Part shown: piece after piece, positions 1 through 8,881 of the stretch
Layout of the letters: every line of letters starts with the position of its first letter
How positions within the stretch are numbered: the stretch's first letter is position 1
Assembly: GCF_036924515.1 (NCBI RefSeq)
Contig: NZ_JAZHRR010000001.1
Coordinates: forward strand, 248,001-312,000
Source: Bradyrhizobium sp. AZCC 1610
Lineage (GTDB): Bacteria; Pseudomonadota; Alphaproteobacteria; Rhizobiales; Xanthobacteraceae
DNA length: 64,000 nucleotides
Direction of reading: 5' to 3'
Program-made: the position numbers and the translations under genes
The notes under the pieces: model-generated
Seen by the model: the letters and a program-made list of their open reading frames with translations, nothing else
Told to the model about the DNA's origin: nothing
Database searches by the model: none

Positions 1-1
1 G

Positions 2-589
2 TTCCACGACGTGATCAATCAGAAGTTCGCGCACAAGGCAGTCGAGAAGGGCGCCGATGGATTGATTTTGGTGTCGGCCGGCGCCGGTGGACATGCCGGC
101 GAGATTTCGCCGCTGGCCTTCGTGGCGGAGACGCGGGCCTGGTTCGACGGTCCGATTGCGTTGTCGGGGGCGATTGCCAACGGCCGGGCCATCCGCGCGG
201 CGCGGATATTGGGCGCCGACTTCGCCTATATCGGCTCCGCCTTCATCGCCACCAGGGAGGCCAACGCCGTCGAGGGCTACAAGCAGATGATCACGACCTC
301 GACCGCGGAAGACATCGTCTATTCCAACCTTTTCACCGGCGTGCACGGTAATTATCTGAAGCCGTCGATCGTCGCGGCCGGTATGGATCCCGACAACCTC
401 CCGACCTCTGATCCGTCGAAAATGAGCTTCGGCACCGATGCTTCCGGCGAGCGCGCCAAGCCGAAAGCCTGGAAGGAAATCTGGGGCTCCGGCCAGGGCG
501 TCGGCAGCGTCGCCGAGGTTTTGCCGGCCGCTGAACTGATCGCGCGGTTCAGACAAGAATACGACGAGGCGGTCGACCCCGCATTGTAA
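2..589 (+). CDS. Nitronate monooxygenase family protein (3' part; 5' end outside window)
   Basis: This is the C-terminal part of an FMN-dependent TIM-barrel oxygenase of the nitronate monooxygenase (2-nitropropane dioxygenase) family, which oxidises alkyl nitronates. The frame is open from base 2, so the gene begins upstream. Visible family signatures are the glycine-rich AGAGGHAG flavin-phosphate loop, the strand ending in LSGAIANG, and GADFAYIGSAFIATREA, which closes the FMN site. The C-terminal tail carries the KAWKEIWGSGQGVG segment. A closely similar but frameshifted paralogue lies at 8882-9860. The SDR gene follows 45 bases later on the same strand, so co-transcription is likely. The physiological substrate cannot be read from sequence. 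Confidence 0.9.
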   Translation, partial: FHDVINQKFAHKAVEKGADGLILVSAGAGGHAGEISPLAFVAETRAWFDGPIALSGAIANGRAIRAARILGADFAYIGSAFIATREANAVEGYKQMITTSTAEDIVYSNLFTGVHGNYLKPSIVAAGMDPDNLPTSDPSKMSFGTDASGERAKPKAWKEIWGSGQGVGSVAEVLPAAELIARFRQEYDEAVDPAL

Positions 590-634
590 TGCGTCTTGCG
601 GAGCGCGCCCCGTCGTCAATGCGACGGAGGATCG

Positions 635-1372
635 ATGATGGCCGGACAGGATCTGAGTGCGCATGTCGCGCTGGTGACGGGCGCATCCCGCGGCATCGGC
701 GCGGCGGTTGCGCTGACGCTTGCGGAATTGGGCGCCGCGGTCGCGGTCAACTACCGCGAGCGCGCGGGTGATGCCGATGCGATCGTTGCCCGGATCAAGG
801 CTGGCGGCGGCCGCGCCATCGCGATTGCGGCCGACGTCTCGCAGGCCGCTTCCGTTGCCGGTCTGGTCGAGCAGGTCGCTTCCGCGCTCGGCCCGATCGA
901 CATTCTCGTCAACAATGCCGGCGTCGCGATCGTGCGGGGCGTCGATGATCTGACCGAGGACGATTTCGACCGCACCATCGCGGTAAACCTGAAATCCGCG
1001 TTCCTGTGCACGCAGGCCGTGCTGCCGGCGATGCGGGCGCGCCAATGGGGCCGGATCGTCAACATCTCGTCGGGCGCCGCGCGCGGCGCCGGCGCCATCG
1101 GCGTGCACTACAACGCCTCCAAGGCCGGCATGGAAGGCCTGACGCGCGGCTACGCGGCGCGTCTCGTCAAGGAAGGCATCTCCGTCAACGCGGTGGCGCC
1201 GTCGCTGATCGCAACCGACATGATGGGCGGCCGCACGGATCTGGCGCGCAACATCCCGCTCGGCCGCATGGGCCAGGCCGACGAAGTGGCGCAAGCCGTC
1301 GCGATGGTGCTCGGCAACGGCTACATGACCGGACAGACCATCGTCCTCAATGGCGGCATGGCGTTCATTTGA
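635..1372 (+). CDS. SDR-family oxidoreductase (FabG-like 3-oxoacyl-ACP reductase type)
   Basis: A 245-residue classical short-chain dehydrogenase/reductase. The NAD(P)-binding TGASRGIG motif is near residues 15-22, NNAG near 91-94, the catalytic Ser in NISSG, and the Tyr-x-x-x-Lys pair in YNASK. The C-terminal GQTIVLNGG segment is typical of FabG-like enzymes. I place the start at 635 because GGAGG lies at 626-630. An in-frame ATG at 596 lacks a ribosome site and would add non-conserved sequence. An ATG at 638 is an equally possible start. The neighbours are an NMO and a thioesterase, which suggests acyl or short-chain oxidative metabolism, but the true substrate is unknown. Confidence 0.9.
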   Translation: MMAGQDLSAHVALVTGASRGIGAAVALTLAELGAAVAVNYRERAGDADAIVARIKAGGGRAIAIAADVSQAASVAGLVEQVASALGPIDILVNNAGVAIVRGVDDLTEDDFDRTIAVNLKSAFLCTQAVLPAMRARQWGRIVNISSGAARGAGAIGVHYNASKAGMEGLTRGYAARLVKEGISVNAVAPSLIATDMMGGRTDLARNIPLGRMGQADEVAQAVAMVLGNGYMTGQTIVLNGGMAFI

Positions 1373-1495
1373 CGCGCGCCGTCCTGCTCTCCGTCTCTTG
1401 CGAATGGCGCACGGCGCTCTGCCTGCCGCGGCCTCGACTCGTTCCGCCGGAGCAGGCAAGAAGCTGTTCCCCTTGATCGACAGGACGTCTCATTA

Positions 1496-2269
1496 ATGGA
1501 TGCCATCTTTCGCGTTGACGGCAGCAACGTCGTCACCAACCCCTTTGCTGCGGGACCATGGGACCCGAGCATGCAGCACGGTTCGCCGCCGGCGGCGCTG
1601 GTGGTGTGGGCGGCAGAGCGGATTCCGACGCCGGTCGCGATGCGGGTCGCCCGCGTGACCGTCGACCTGATGCGCCCCGTGCCGGTGGCGCCGCTGACGA
1701 TCGAAAGCGATGTCTTGCGCGAAGGGCGCAAGATCCAGCTTTGCGCGGTCAGGTTGTTGGCTAAAGGCGTCGTCGTGGTCGGCGCGACCGTGCTGAAGAT
1801 CAAGGTGCAGGCGCACGAACTGCCGCCGGAGGCTGCGATCCTGCCGGTCGAGCTTCCGGGGCCGGATCAATCGCGTGTCGAGCCCGCGGATTTTTCCTCC
1901 AGTCCGTTCGTATCAGGCATGTCGCTGCGCGCCGCTCGCGGCCGGTTCGGCTCGCCCGGTCCCGGCGCGATCTGGTACCGCGTCGACCGGCCGATCGTGG
2001 AAGGCGCCCCGGTCTCGCAGGCGATGCGGGCGATGGCGGCGGCGGATTTCTGCAACGGCACCTCGGCGGTGCTGGACTTTCGCGCCTGGACCTTTCTCAA
2101 CGCCGACCTGACCGTGAATTTTTCGCGAGAGCCGGTCGGCGACTGGATACTGCTCGATGCTGAATCCTGGATAGGTCCCGACGGCGCGGGGCTATCGATG
2201 GCGCGGCTCGCCGATGAGCGCGGCTATTTCGGCCGCGCCATCCAAAGTCTCGTCATCGAAAAGCGCTGA
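1496..2269 (+). CDS. Acyl-CoA thioesterase family protein (double hotdog)
   Basis: A 257-residue protein resembling the TesB-like/4HBT_3 thioesterase superfamily, which hydrolyses acyl-CoA. The N-terminal hotdog carries PWDPSMQHGSPPAALVVWA, the HGxPPA-type helix usual in this family, followed by the RVTVDLMRPVPVAPL strand pair. A second hotdog occupies roughly residues 150-255. Fold assignment is good; the substrate chain length cannot be inferred. It lies 123 bases after the SDR gene in the same orientation. A strong hairpin follows at 2290-2318. Confidence 0.75.
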   Translation: MDAIFRVDGSNVVTNPFAAGPWDPSMQHGSPPAALVVWAAERIPTPVAMRVARVTVDLMRPVPVAPLTIESDVLREGRKIQLCAVRLLAKGVVVVGATVLKIKVQAHELPPEAAILPVELPGPDQSRVEPADFSSSPFVSGMSLRAARGRFGSPGPGAIWYRVDRPIVEGAPVSQAMRAMAAADFCNGTSAVLDFRAWTFLNADLTVNFSREPVGDWILLDAESWIGPDGAGLSMARLADERGYFGRAIQSLVIEKR

Positions 2270-2289
2270 CCGCAGACATCAAACATGAT

Positions 2290-2318
2290 GAAGCCGCGAT
2301 CACCGGGATCGCGGCTTC
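2290..2318. terminator. Perfect 12-bp hairpin between convergent genes
   Basis: The arms GAAGCCGCGATC (2290-2301) and GATCGCGGCTTC (2307-2318) are exactly complementary around a 5-base loop. The hairpin lies between the stop codons of the convergent thioesterase and binding-protein genes. There is no long T run on either side, so it is a probable bidirectional terminator rather than a textbook one. Confidence 0.7.
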
Positions 2319-2322
2319 CTGA

Positions 2323-3891
2323 TCATTCGAGGTCGAGCGGCTGGTAGCGTCCGCTTTCATCGAGCGCCGTGCCCCAGATCTTGTGCGAGGCCTGGTGCTC
2401 GGAGCGGCCAAAGCCGAGCGAGGTCCCAAGACCGAGGTCGAGATTGCGCATGGTCTCCAGCGTGTCGATCAGCCTTTCGGTGTCGAGCTGCGGCCCGGCC
2501 CGCTTGATGCCCTGGATCAGGACGTTGGCGGCGACAAAGCCCTCGAGCGACACATAGTCCGGCGCCTCGCCCGGGAAGTATTTGGCGAGCGCATTCTTGT
2601 ATTCGAGCACGGCGGACGAATAGCCCGACACGGCCGGCACTACCTGCGTCACGATGACCCCGTTGGTGTAACGCGGTCCCAACAGCTTCAGTTCTTCGGC
2701 AAGCGCGGTGGAGCCGACGAACGAGACGTTGGTGTAGATCATGCCGGGATAGAGGTCGCGCGTCTTCTCGATGAACCTTGCCGCGGCCCGATAGGTGGGC
2801 ACCATGACGACTGCCTTGATCGGCGGCTTCGCAAGCTTCAACTGGTTGATCGCATCCTCGACGTCGACGGTGTTTCGCGCGTAGTTGAGGCGGAGGATGG
2901 CGCCATCGTTGAGGCCCATCGCACGAAACGCCTTTGCGACTCCCGCAAATCCGGCGTCGCCGTAGGAATCCTGCTGGGCGAAGACCGCGATCTGCTTGGG
3001 CGGTATGCGGCGTATCTTGACGAGGTAGCGAACGACGGCGTCGGTTTCCTCGGCATAGCTGGCGCGATAGTTGAAGACATAGCGATCCGGCGGATCGTTG
3101 CGCAGGATGTTGGCGCCAGTGAATGCGCCGAAGAACAGCATCTTGCGCTCAAGCGCGTAGGGGACCGCCACCACCGCGGTCGGCGTGCCGACATTGCCGA
3201 CGATGCCGAACACCTGGTCCTTTTCATAGAGCTGCTTCATGGCCTCGCCGGTGCGCGAGGGTTCGTAGCCGTCGTCTGCGGCGAACAATTTCAGCATCCG
3301 GCCGTCCACGCCGCCGGAATCGTTGATCCGGTTGAAGGCGGTTTCGATTCCCAGTTTCATCTGGCGTCCCAGCTCGCGGGCCGAGCCGGAGAAGGGCGCT
3401 GCGATGCCGAAGCGGATTTCCTTTTCGCCTATGCCGCGCGGCAGCGGGCCGGCCGGGACATTGGCTGTCGGCGCGGTCGCTGCATTCGCGGCGGTCGCCG
3501 CGGCGGCTGGCGACGGACCGATGACGCTGGAGAGGCTCGGTCCGGAGATCGAGCGTTCAAGATCGGCAAGCTGACGATCGGCCCGAATGCAATCGACCCT
3601 GCCCGAGGTCACGGCGGTGCGTCCTTCGGACACCGTGCGATCGAACGTCTGGGTAAGGTCAGAACGCTCCGCCTCGTTCGACGAGGCTTCCCGGATCACC
3701 TGTGAAAACTTGTCGACAATGGTCTGGATGCGGGGACGCGCAATGTCGCGGCAGGCCTGTGCCGAGCCGATCACGGGGCCGACGCGGCCGGCAAGGTCGC
3801 GCACGATCGTAATGTCGCCGGCGGCTTGCGCGCTGCCTGCGATGCTGAACAGCATGGCCCCGACCAGCAAGGTGACGCGGAGCGAGGTCAT
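2323..3891 (-). CDS. Leu/Ile/Val-type ABC transporter substrate-binding protein with extra N-terminal domain
   Basis: A 522-residue periplasmic binding protein of the Peripla_BP_6 (branched-chain amino acid type) family. The binding domain begins around residue 150 with FGIAAPFSGSARELGRQMKLGIE and ends with the usual LDLGLGTSLGFG segment. A Sec signal peptide covers residues 1-24 (cleavage after AQA). Between them lies about 100 residues of predicted helix containing two cysteines, which normal family members lack. The start at 3891 has AAGGGAG upstream. An in-frame ATG at 3939 also has a ribosome site and would lengthen the signal region. There are no permease or ATPase genes nearby, so it is an orphan, possibly sensory. 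It is probably co-transcribed with the anchored protein at 3959-4504. Confidence 0.85.
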   Translation of the reverse strand: MTSLRVTLLVGAMLFSIAGSAQAAGDITIVRDLAGRVGPVIGSAQACRDIARPRIQTIVDKFSQVIREASSNEAERSDLTQTFDRTVSEGRTAVTSGRVDCIRADRQLADLERSISGPSLSSVIGPSPAAAATAANAATAPTANVPAGPLPRGIGEKEIRFGIAAPFSGSARELGRQMKLGIETAFNRINDSGGVDGRMLKLFAADDGYEPSRTGEAMKQLYEKDQVFGIVGNVGTPTAVVAVPYALERKMLFFGAFTGANILRNDPPDRYVFNYRASYAEETDAVVRYLVKIRRIPPKQIAVFAQQDSYGDAGFAGVAKAFRAMGLNDGAILRLNYARNTVDVEDAINQLKLAKPPIKAVVMVPTYRAAARFIEKTRDLYPGMIYTNVSFVGSTALAEELKLLGPRYTNGVIVTQVVPAVSGYSSAVLEYKNALAKYFPGEAPDYVSLEGFVAANVLIQGIKRAGPQLDTERLIDTLETMRNLDLGLGTSLGFGRSEHQASHKIWGTALDESGRYQPLDLE

Positions 3892-3958
3892 GGCAGACTC
3901 CCTTGAGAACAAGATCGCCGAAAGTCGGTTCTCGGGCATGGTCAGCCCTCCGTCTGGA

Positions 3959-4504
3959 TTATGGGTTGGTGCGTTGTGGTGTGGCCGGATCCGGCTTCTC
4001 GCGCCACTGCATGAACTGCTTGAGCAATTGGCTGTCCTGCTCGGACGCTGCCGGAGCACTCGGCGGCGTGGAGGCGAGAAGGGCCTGGAAGTCGTTGATC
4101 GCAGGCTTTGGCGAAGCCTCTCCGGATTGAGACAGCGCGTTCTTGATCGACTGTGCGACGTTGGTGAACGTCGACGGCTCACCGTCGCTCTGCCGCGATC
4201 CGGGCACGGCGACGACGAAGAACAGCGCCACGAGCGCCGCGACGCCGATGGCGGCAGCGAAGCGCGCTGCGACGGTCCACAATGCCTTCTTCGACGCCAG
4301 GTCGGGTTCGTGCATGACCTCGGGATCGAGGGGATGGCGCAGCGCATCGGATACCGCGCTCTCGAGCTGGGAGTCGAAGGACACCGGAGAAAACGGCGTC
4401 TCGGGGCTTGCACCGCGCATCGCCGACCGCTCACGTAGCGAGCGCGGCGCGTAGTACAGGGGATCGCGGGGATTGAGATGATCCTGCTCGCTCACACTAC
4501 TCAT
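3959..4504 (-). CDS. Single-pass membrane protein of unknown function
   Basis: A 181-residue protein that I cannot assign to a named family. Residues 1-85 are soluble and acidic. One transmembrane segment (AAIGVAALVALFFVVAVPG) sits near residues 92-110, followed by an alanine/proline/serine-rich tail ending in a Gln-rich short helix. The arrangement suggests a cytoplasmic N-terminus with the tail in the periplasm. The start at 4504 is supported by GAGGAGT a few bases upstream. It precedes the orphan binding protein by 67 bases and probably shares its transcript, so a role as a membrane partner is plausible but is inference only. Confidence 0.7.
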   Translation of the reverse strand: MSSVSEQDHLNPRDPLYYAPRSLRERSAMRGASPETPFSPVSFDSQLESAVSDALRHPLDPEVMHEPDLASKKALWTVAARFAAAIGVAALVALFFVVAVPGSRQSDGEPSTFTNVAQSIKNALSQSGEASPKPAINDFQALLASTPPSAPAASEQDSQLLKQFMQWREKPDPATPQRTNP

Positions 4505-5100
4505 ACGCTTACTCCTCATGACACTTGGCGGATTACCCAGCGGATTTGTTGGCGGCGATAACGGCTGCGGGCTTGTCGGACAAGGGATCCAGGCGATGGA
4601 GCAGGCGCGCGGAACAATCCACGTCCGTCCTCCAGGCGCTGCCAAGTGTGGCTGGAAGATTTGAATCAAGGTGCAGCGCGTCGTCTCTTCGTTCGACGAC
4701 ACCTGCCTGCGAGCTCATGTCTCGCGAACACACCATCCCCACGGCTTCCACTGCCTTAAGCCCCCTGCCGGCAAATGTCCGTCTGCCCGACGGAACGAGC
4801 TGTCAGACCCAGGGAGTCCGCCAGCACACATAAGTTTGTTGGAGCCGCGCGAGGACAAATTTAGGTCGGAAACGTGACAAAAGTAAGTTGAGCTCCTGTT
4901 AACTACAACTCACGAGACCCCTGTTTGCAAAGGCTTTGGCGCGCATTCCTCGCGGTCAGCAGCAAGAATCGGCCACAAATGCGCCAGATTCGTCGTCAGT
5001 TGCGCTGTTTTCCGCGCGTAGCGCGGGTTGTCGCATTAATTACTCGTTAACCAAGTTGGCCGATTGTTAACCATTCAATAAGAAAGGCGAGTCGAACATC
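4505..5100. other. Long intergenic region between divergent transcripts
   Basis: About 600 bases without a convincing gene. Short open frames exist on both strands but lack ribosome sites and coding bias. The right half (about 4850-5095) is AT-richer than its surroundings and contains several GTTAA motifs. It is the likely promoter zone for minCDE on one side and the membrane protein/binding protein pair on the other. No specific promoter box is assigned. Confidence 0.5.
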
Positions 5101-5802
5101 ATGGACGTCCGAGCTGATCCCACGCGTCAACTGGTCCGGCTGCGCGGCCGTTCCTATGTCGCGTTCGTATTCAGCCCCGTCGTGCCGATCGTGGAATGGC
5201 TCGCCGAGATCGACGCTACGCTGGCGCGCTCGCCGGGCTATTTCGTCGGCAAGCCGATCGTGCTCGATCTCGCAGCCGTCGACCTCTCCAGCTCCGCCAT
5301 CGCCCATCTCGTCGGCAGCCTCAACGAGCGCAGCATCCGCGTTCTCGGCATCGAGGGCGTGGACGAAGAGCGCCTTGCAGCGAACATGCCGCCCTTGCTG
5401 ACCGGCGGCCGCGCCTGCGTGATCACGCGAAACGAACCGGCGCAGAAGCCCGAGCCGGAGGCCAAGCCGAAGTCGACCTCGCTGCTGCTCGATAGCCCGG
5501 TGCGTTCGGGGCAGTCGATCGTCTTCATCGAGGGCGACGTCACCGTGCTCGGCTCGGTTGGCTCCGGCGCGGAGATCGTCGCCGGCGGATCGATCCACAT
5601 CTACGGGACGCTGCGCGGCCGCGCGATGGCGGGCGTCAACGGCAATTCCAATGCGCGGATCTACTGCCAGAAGATCGAGGCGGAGCTGCTCGCCATCGAC
5701 GGCTACTACCAGACTGCAGAAGAAATCGACGAAACGCTCCGTAACCGCCCGGCGCAGGCCTGGCTGCAGGGCGACACCATGAAAATTACCCCGCTGAACT
5801 AA
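5101..5802 (+). CDS. minC: Septum site-determining protein MinC
   Basis: A 233-residue cell-division inhibitor that, with MinD, blocks FtsZ-ring assembly away from midcell. The N-terminal domain covers about residues 1-105. After a charged/proline linker, the C-terminal beta-helix domain begins at about residue 130 with the hallmark VRSGQSIVF..GDVTVLGSVGSGAEIVAGGSIHIYG..RGRAMAG series. AAAGGCGAG upstream supports the ATG. It is the first gene of a compact minC-minD-minE operon, with a 19-base gap to minD. Confidence 0.97.
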   Translation: MDVRADPTRQLVRLRGRSYVAFVFSPVVPIVEWLAEIDATLARSPGYFVGKPIVLDLAAVDLSSSAIAHLVGSLNERSIRVLGIEGVDEERLAANMPPLLTGGRACVITRNEPAQKPEPEAKPKSTSLLLDSPVRSGQSIVFIEGDVTVLGSVGSGAEIVAGGSIHIYGTLRGRAMAGVNGNSNARIYCQKIEAELLAIDGYYQTAEEIDETLRNRPAQAWLQGDTMKITPLN

Positions 5803-5821
5803 TCGGCTAAGGAGATCAAGT

Positions 5822-6637
5822 ATGGCCAAGGTCCTGGTCGTTACCTCGGGAAAGGGTGGCGTTGGAAAAACCACCACAACGGCCGCGCTCGGTGCGGCGC
5901 TTGCGCAAAGCGGGCAAAGCGTCGTGGTGGTGGATTTCGACGTCGGCCTGCGCAATCTCGACCTCGTGATGGGGGCCGAACGCCGCGTGGTGTTCGATCT
6001 CATCAATGTGGTGCAGGGCGTCGCCAAGCTGCCGCAGGCCTTGATCCGCGACAAGCGCCTGGAAAATCTGTGGCTGCTGCCGGCATCGCAGACAAGGGAC
6101 AAGGATGCGCTGACGGACGAGGGTGTTGGTCGCGTCGTCGGCGAGCTCAAGAGCCGGTTCGACTGGATCCTGTGCGACAGTCCCGCAGGCATCGAGCGCG
6201 GCGCCACGCTCGCCATGCGCTATGCGGACGAAGCCATCATCGTCACCAATCCCGAGGTCTCTTCGGTGCGCGATTCCGACCGCATCATCGGCATGCTGGA
6301 TTCGAAAACCGTGAAGGCGGAGCGGGGCGAGCATGTGGAGAAACACGTGCTGATCACCCGATACGATCCGGCGCGCGCTGCGCGCGGCGAGATGCTCTCC
6401 ATCGACGACATCCTGGAAATCCTTGCAACCCCGCTGCTCGGCATCATTCCCGAGAGTCAGGATGTGCTTAAAGCGTCAAACGTCGGCACTCCGGTGACGC
6501 TGAACAATGCCGACAGCGCGCCGGCCCGCGCCTATATCGACGCCTCGCGCCGGTTGATGGGCGAAGAGGTCGCCATGGTCGTGCCGGCCGAGCGCAAGGG
6601 CTTCATGAACCGCTTGCTGGGACGGAGGGCTGCATGA
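5822..6637 (+). CDS. minD: Septum site-determining ATPase MinD
   Basis: A 271-residue ParA/MinD-family membrane ATPase that recruits MinC and oscillates under MinE control. The deviant Walker A motif KGGVGKTTTT is at residues 10-19 and the switch Asp is in VVDFDVGLRN. CDSPAGIE is the Walker B region. The amphipathic C-terminal helix, rich in Arg/Lys and ending FMNRLLGRRAA, is the membrane-targeting sequence. AAGGAG precedes the start. The stop overlaps the start of minE (ATGA), indicating translational coupling. Confidence 0.98.
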   Translation: MAKVLVVTSGKGGVGKTTTTAALGAALAQSGQSVVVVDFDVGLRNLDLVMGAERRVVFDLINVVQGVAKLPQALIRDKRLENLWLLPASQTRDKDALTDEGVGRVVGELKSRFDWILCDSPAGIERGATLAMRYADEAIIVTNPEVSSVRDSDRIIGMLDSKTVKAERGEHVEKHVLITRYDPARAARGEMLSIDDILEILATPLLGIIPESQDVLKASNVGTPVTLNNADSAPARAYIDASRRLMGEEVAMVVPAERKGFMNRLLGRRAA

Positions 6638-6930
6638 GCATGAGGCTGCTGCGCCTGTTCGGCGGCCGCAACGCGACCGCCCCCGTTGCGCGGGAGCGGC
6701 TGCAGATTCTGCTGTCGCACGAGCGCGGGCTGCTCGGTCAGTCGGACCTTCTGGTCACGCTGCGTGAGGAGATTCTCGCCGTCGTGTCGAAGCACGTGGC
6801 GCTCGATCCGGACAAGGTGATCGTCAAGCTGGAGCGGGGCAAGACCGTCTCGACGCTGGAAGTCGACATCGAGGTGCCCAACAATTTTGACAAGGCGAAG
6901 GCGGCCATCGAGAGGCGCATGGCCGGTTGA
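6634..6930 (+). CDS. minE: Cell division topological specificity factor MinE
   Basis: A 98-residue protein that stimulates the MinD ATPase and drives pole-to-pole oscillation. The N-terminal MSMRLLRLFGG helix is the membrane/MinD-contact segment. The core RLQILLSHERG and the dimeric C-terminal beta domain (VKLERGKTVSTLEVDIEVP) are typical. It is slightly longer than the enterobacterial 88 residues because of a short C-terminal extension. It overlaps the minD stop by 4 bases. Confidence 0.97.
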   Translation: MSMRLLRLFGGRNATAPVARERLQILLSHERGLLGQSDLLVTLREEILAVVSKHVALDPDKVIVKLERGKTVSTLEVDIEVPNNFDKAKAAIERRMAG

Positions 6931-7040
6931 GAATAAAGACTGCTCCGCCCGCGCGGCCGATGGCGGGCGGCTGTTAGCACCGCGCGATCTGTTCCGAGAT
7001 CGCCTCGTTTCTGCTGTTGCTCTACACCTGCAATTTCGCT

Positions 7041-7212
7041 CGTGTCCCGGACGCTGCGCAGCACGCCGTCCTTACGGCGTGGTGCTCTGCTGAGCCGGGA
7101 CCCAGCCAATGGCTTCTTCGTGTCGGCAGGTCCCGGCTCTGCGGAGCAGCGCCATAGCGCGTCGAAGACGCGCGTGAACGCGCTTATGGCGCTGCACCGC
7201 GTCCGGGACACG
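7041..7212. repeat. Composite palindromic intergenic repeat with nested hairpins
   Basis: The outer arms CGTGTCCCGGACGC (7041-7054) and GCGTCCGGGACACG (7199-7212) are exact reverse complements. Inside are further stems: CACGCCGT/ACGGCGTG (7062-7069/7074-7081), GCAGCGCCATA/TATGGCGCTGC (7146-7156/7185-7195) and GCGCGTC/GACGCGC (7157-7163/7167-7173). It resembles dispersed repeats seen between genes in Bradyrhizobium, but only one copy is visible here. It fills most of the gap between minE and the convergent acyl-CoA ligase and may also act as a terminator or RNA-stability structure. Confidence 0.75.
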
Positions 7213-7221
7213 AAGCAGCGC

Positions 7222-8781
7222 CTATCCCACCATCCGCTCGCGGCCGGCCCAGAAGCCGGCCTTCAGCACCTTCTTGTCGACCTTGCCAACGCCGGTCATC
7301 GGCAACTCGTTAACGAACTTGATGTGCTTGGGCGCGTGCGCCGAGCCCTTCCTGGCCTTCACCAGGTTGATCAGCTCGTCCGCATTCGGCTTCGCGCCCT
7401 CGCGCGCCACGATTACGGCGGTGACGGCCTCGCCCCATTTGTCGTCGGGCACGCCGACCACGGCGACCATGGCGACGTCGGCATGCTGCGACAACACATC
7501 TTCGACCTCGCGCGGAAAGATGTTGAAGCCGCCGGAGACGATCATGTCCTTCTTGCGGTCGAGGATGAACATGTAGCCGCGCTCGTCTGATCGCGCGATG
7601 TCGCCGGTGTGCAGCCAGCCACTCTTCAGCGTCTCCGCCGTGGCGTCCGGCCGCTTCCAGTATTCGGCCATCACATGGCTGGCGCGAACGCAGATCTCGC
7701 CGGCGTCGCCGGTGGCGACTTCCTGGTCGTCATTGTCGAGAATCTTGACCTGACAAGCGGCGATCGGGAAGCCGCAGGACAAAAACAGCTCCGGCGTTCT
7801 GGGATCGTGATCGGCCTTACGCAGCACCGACACGGGATAGCATTCGGTCTGGCCGTAAAGCTGCGAGAACACCGGCCCGATCCGCTCGATGCCCTCGACC
7901 AGTCGGCTCGGCGACATGGCGGACGCACCATACAGCAACAGTTCGAGCGAGGAGAGGTCGGTCTTGTCGAGCGAGGGATGATCGAGCATGACGTAGATCA
8001 TCGTCGGCACGAACAGCGTAAAATTGATGCGCTCGCGCTCGATGGTCTTGAACACGGCTTCGGGATCAAACCCCTTCAGCATGTGCACGGTACCGCCGCG
8101 CATCAGCGTCGGCAGCACTTTTGTCCCGGCGACGTGGCTGATCGGCGCCACCGTCAGATAACGTGGCGTATCCGGAATTTCGAAATCGGCCAGGATCGCA
8201 TTGGCAAAGCCGCCATCGCGGTGATAGCGCAGCGCGCCCTTGGATTTTCCGGTGGTGCCGCCGGTGTAATTGAGCGTGGCGATATCGTCGGGGCTGGCGA
8301 AGCTGCGCGCCGTGGCGCTGCCTGCGGTCTCGATCGCCTGCAGCAGATCGGCGCCGTAGTCGGCCGGGCCGAGTGTGAAGATGGTTTTCAGGCTTGATGC
8401 CCTGGCGGCGAGCTCGCCGCCGCGATCGCGGAAGGTGACGCCGTCGACGACAAGCATCTGCGCTTCGGAATCTTCCAGTTGAAACAGCTGGTCGTCCAGC
8501 GAACCCAATGGATGCAGCCAGGTGATCGCGAACCGCGACAGTTGCGCGGCGCAGCCCGCGCACCAGGTATCGGCGCGGTTGGCGGTGAGAAACGCGACGC
8601 GGGTGCCGGGCTGGAAGCCGAGCTGCATGAACACGGCCTGCATGCGCCCGATCATGTCGGTCGCGCCGCGGTAGGTGATCGATCCGCCCGGCCAGCTGAA
8701 CGCCGTCCGCTCCGGGTAGCGCGCCAGCGTCCGCAACGTCTGCTCGCACACCGCCGGAAACGCATAGAGCGGATTGCTCAT
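7222..8781 (-). CDS. AMP-dependent acyl-CoA synthetase/ligase
   Basis: A 519-residue ANL-superfamily adenylating enzyme that activates a carboxylic acid to acyl-AMP and then acyl-CoA. The phosphate-binding motif YTGGTTGKSKG is at about residues 172-182, with YGQTEC (A5-like) and the hinge segment GYMFILDRKKDMIVSGGFNIFP. The C-terminal subdomain ends with the catalytic Lys region GVGKVDKKVL. The start at 8781 is backed by GGAGGAAG. The gene is divergent from the NMO pseudogene at 8882. The position suggests fatty or aromatic acid activation; the substrate is not determinable. Confidence 0.92.
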   Translation of the reverse strand: MSNPLYAFPAVCEQTLRTLARYPERTAFSWPGGSITYRGATDMIGRMQAVFMQLGFQPGTRVAFLTANRADTWCAGCAAQLSRFAITWLHPLGSLDDQLFQLEDSEAQMLVVDGVTFRDRGGELAARASSLKTIFTLGPADYGADLLQAIETAGSATARSFASPDDIATLNYTGGTTGKSKGALRYHRDGGFANAILADFEIPDTPRYLTVAPISHVAGTKVLPTLMRGGTVHMLKGFDPEAVFKTIERERINFTLFVPTMIYVMLDHPSLDKTDLSSLELLLYGASAMSPSRLVEGIERIGPVFSQLYGQTECYPVSVLRKADHDPRTPELFLSCGFPIAACQVKILDNDDQEVATGDAGEICVRASHVMAEYWKRPDATAETLKSGWLHTGDIARSDERGYMFILDRKKDMIVSGGFNIFPREVEDVLSQHADVAMVAVVGVPDDKWGEAVTAVIVAREGAKPNADELINLVKARKGSAHAPKHIKFVNELPMTGVGKVDKKVLKAGFWAGRERMVG

Positions 8782-8881
8782 CTTTCTTCCTCCCGCTTGC
8801 TTTTGTCTTTGGCTTTGTCGTGCCAATGTTGGCGGTGACGCTAGCACAACAAGCACGCTGCTCAAGCGAGGAAGAAACGTC

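Noticed and set aside
2383..3705. 440-codon plus-strand open frame opposite the binding-protein gene
   Set aside because: It is the antisense shadow of a GC-rich gene whose signal peptide and binding-protein motifs are on the minus strand; its own translation shows no family features.
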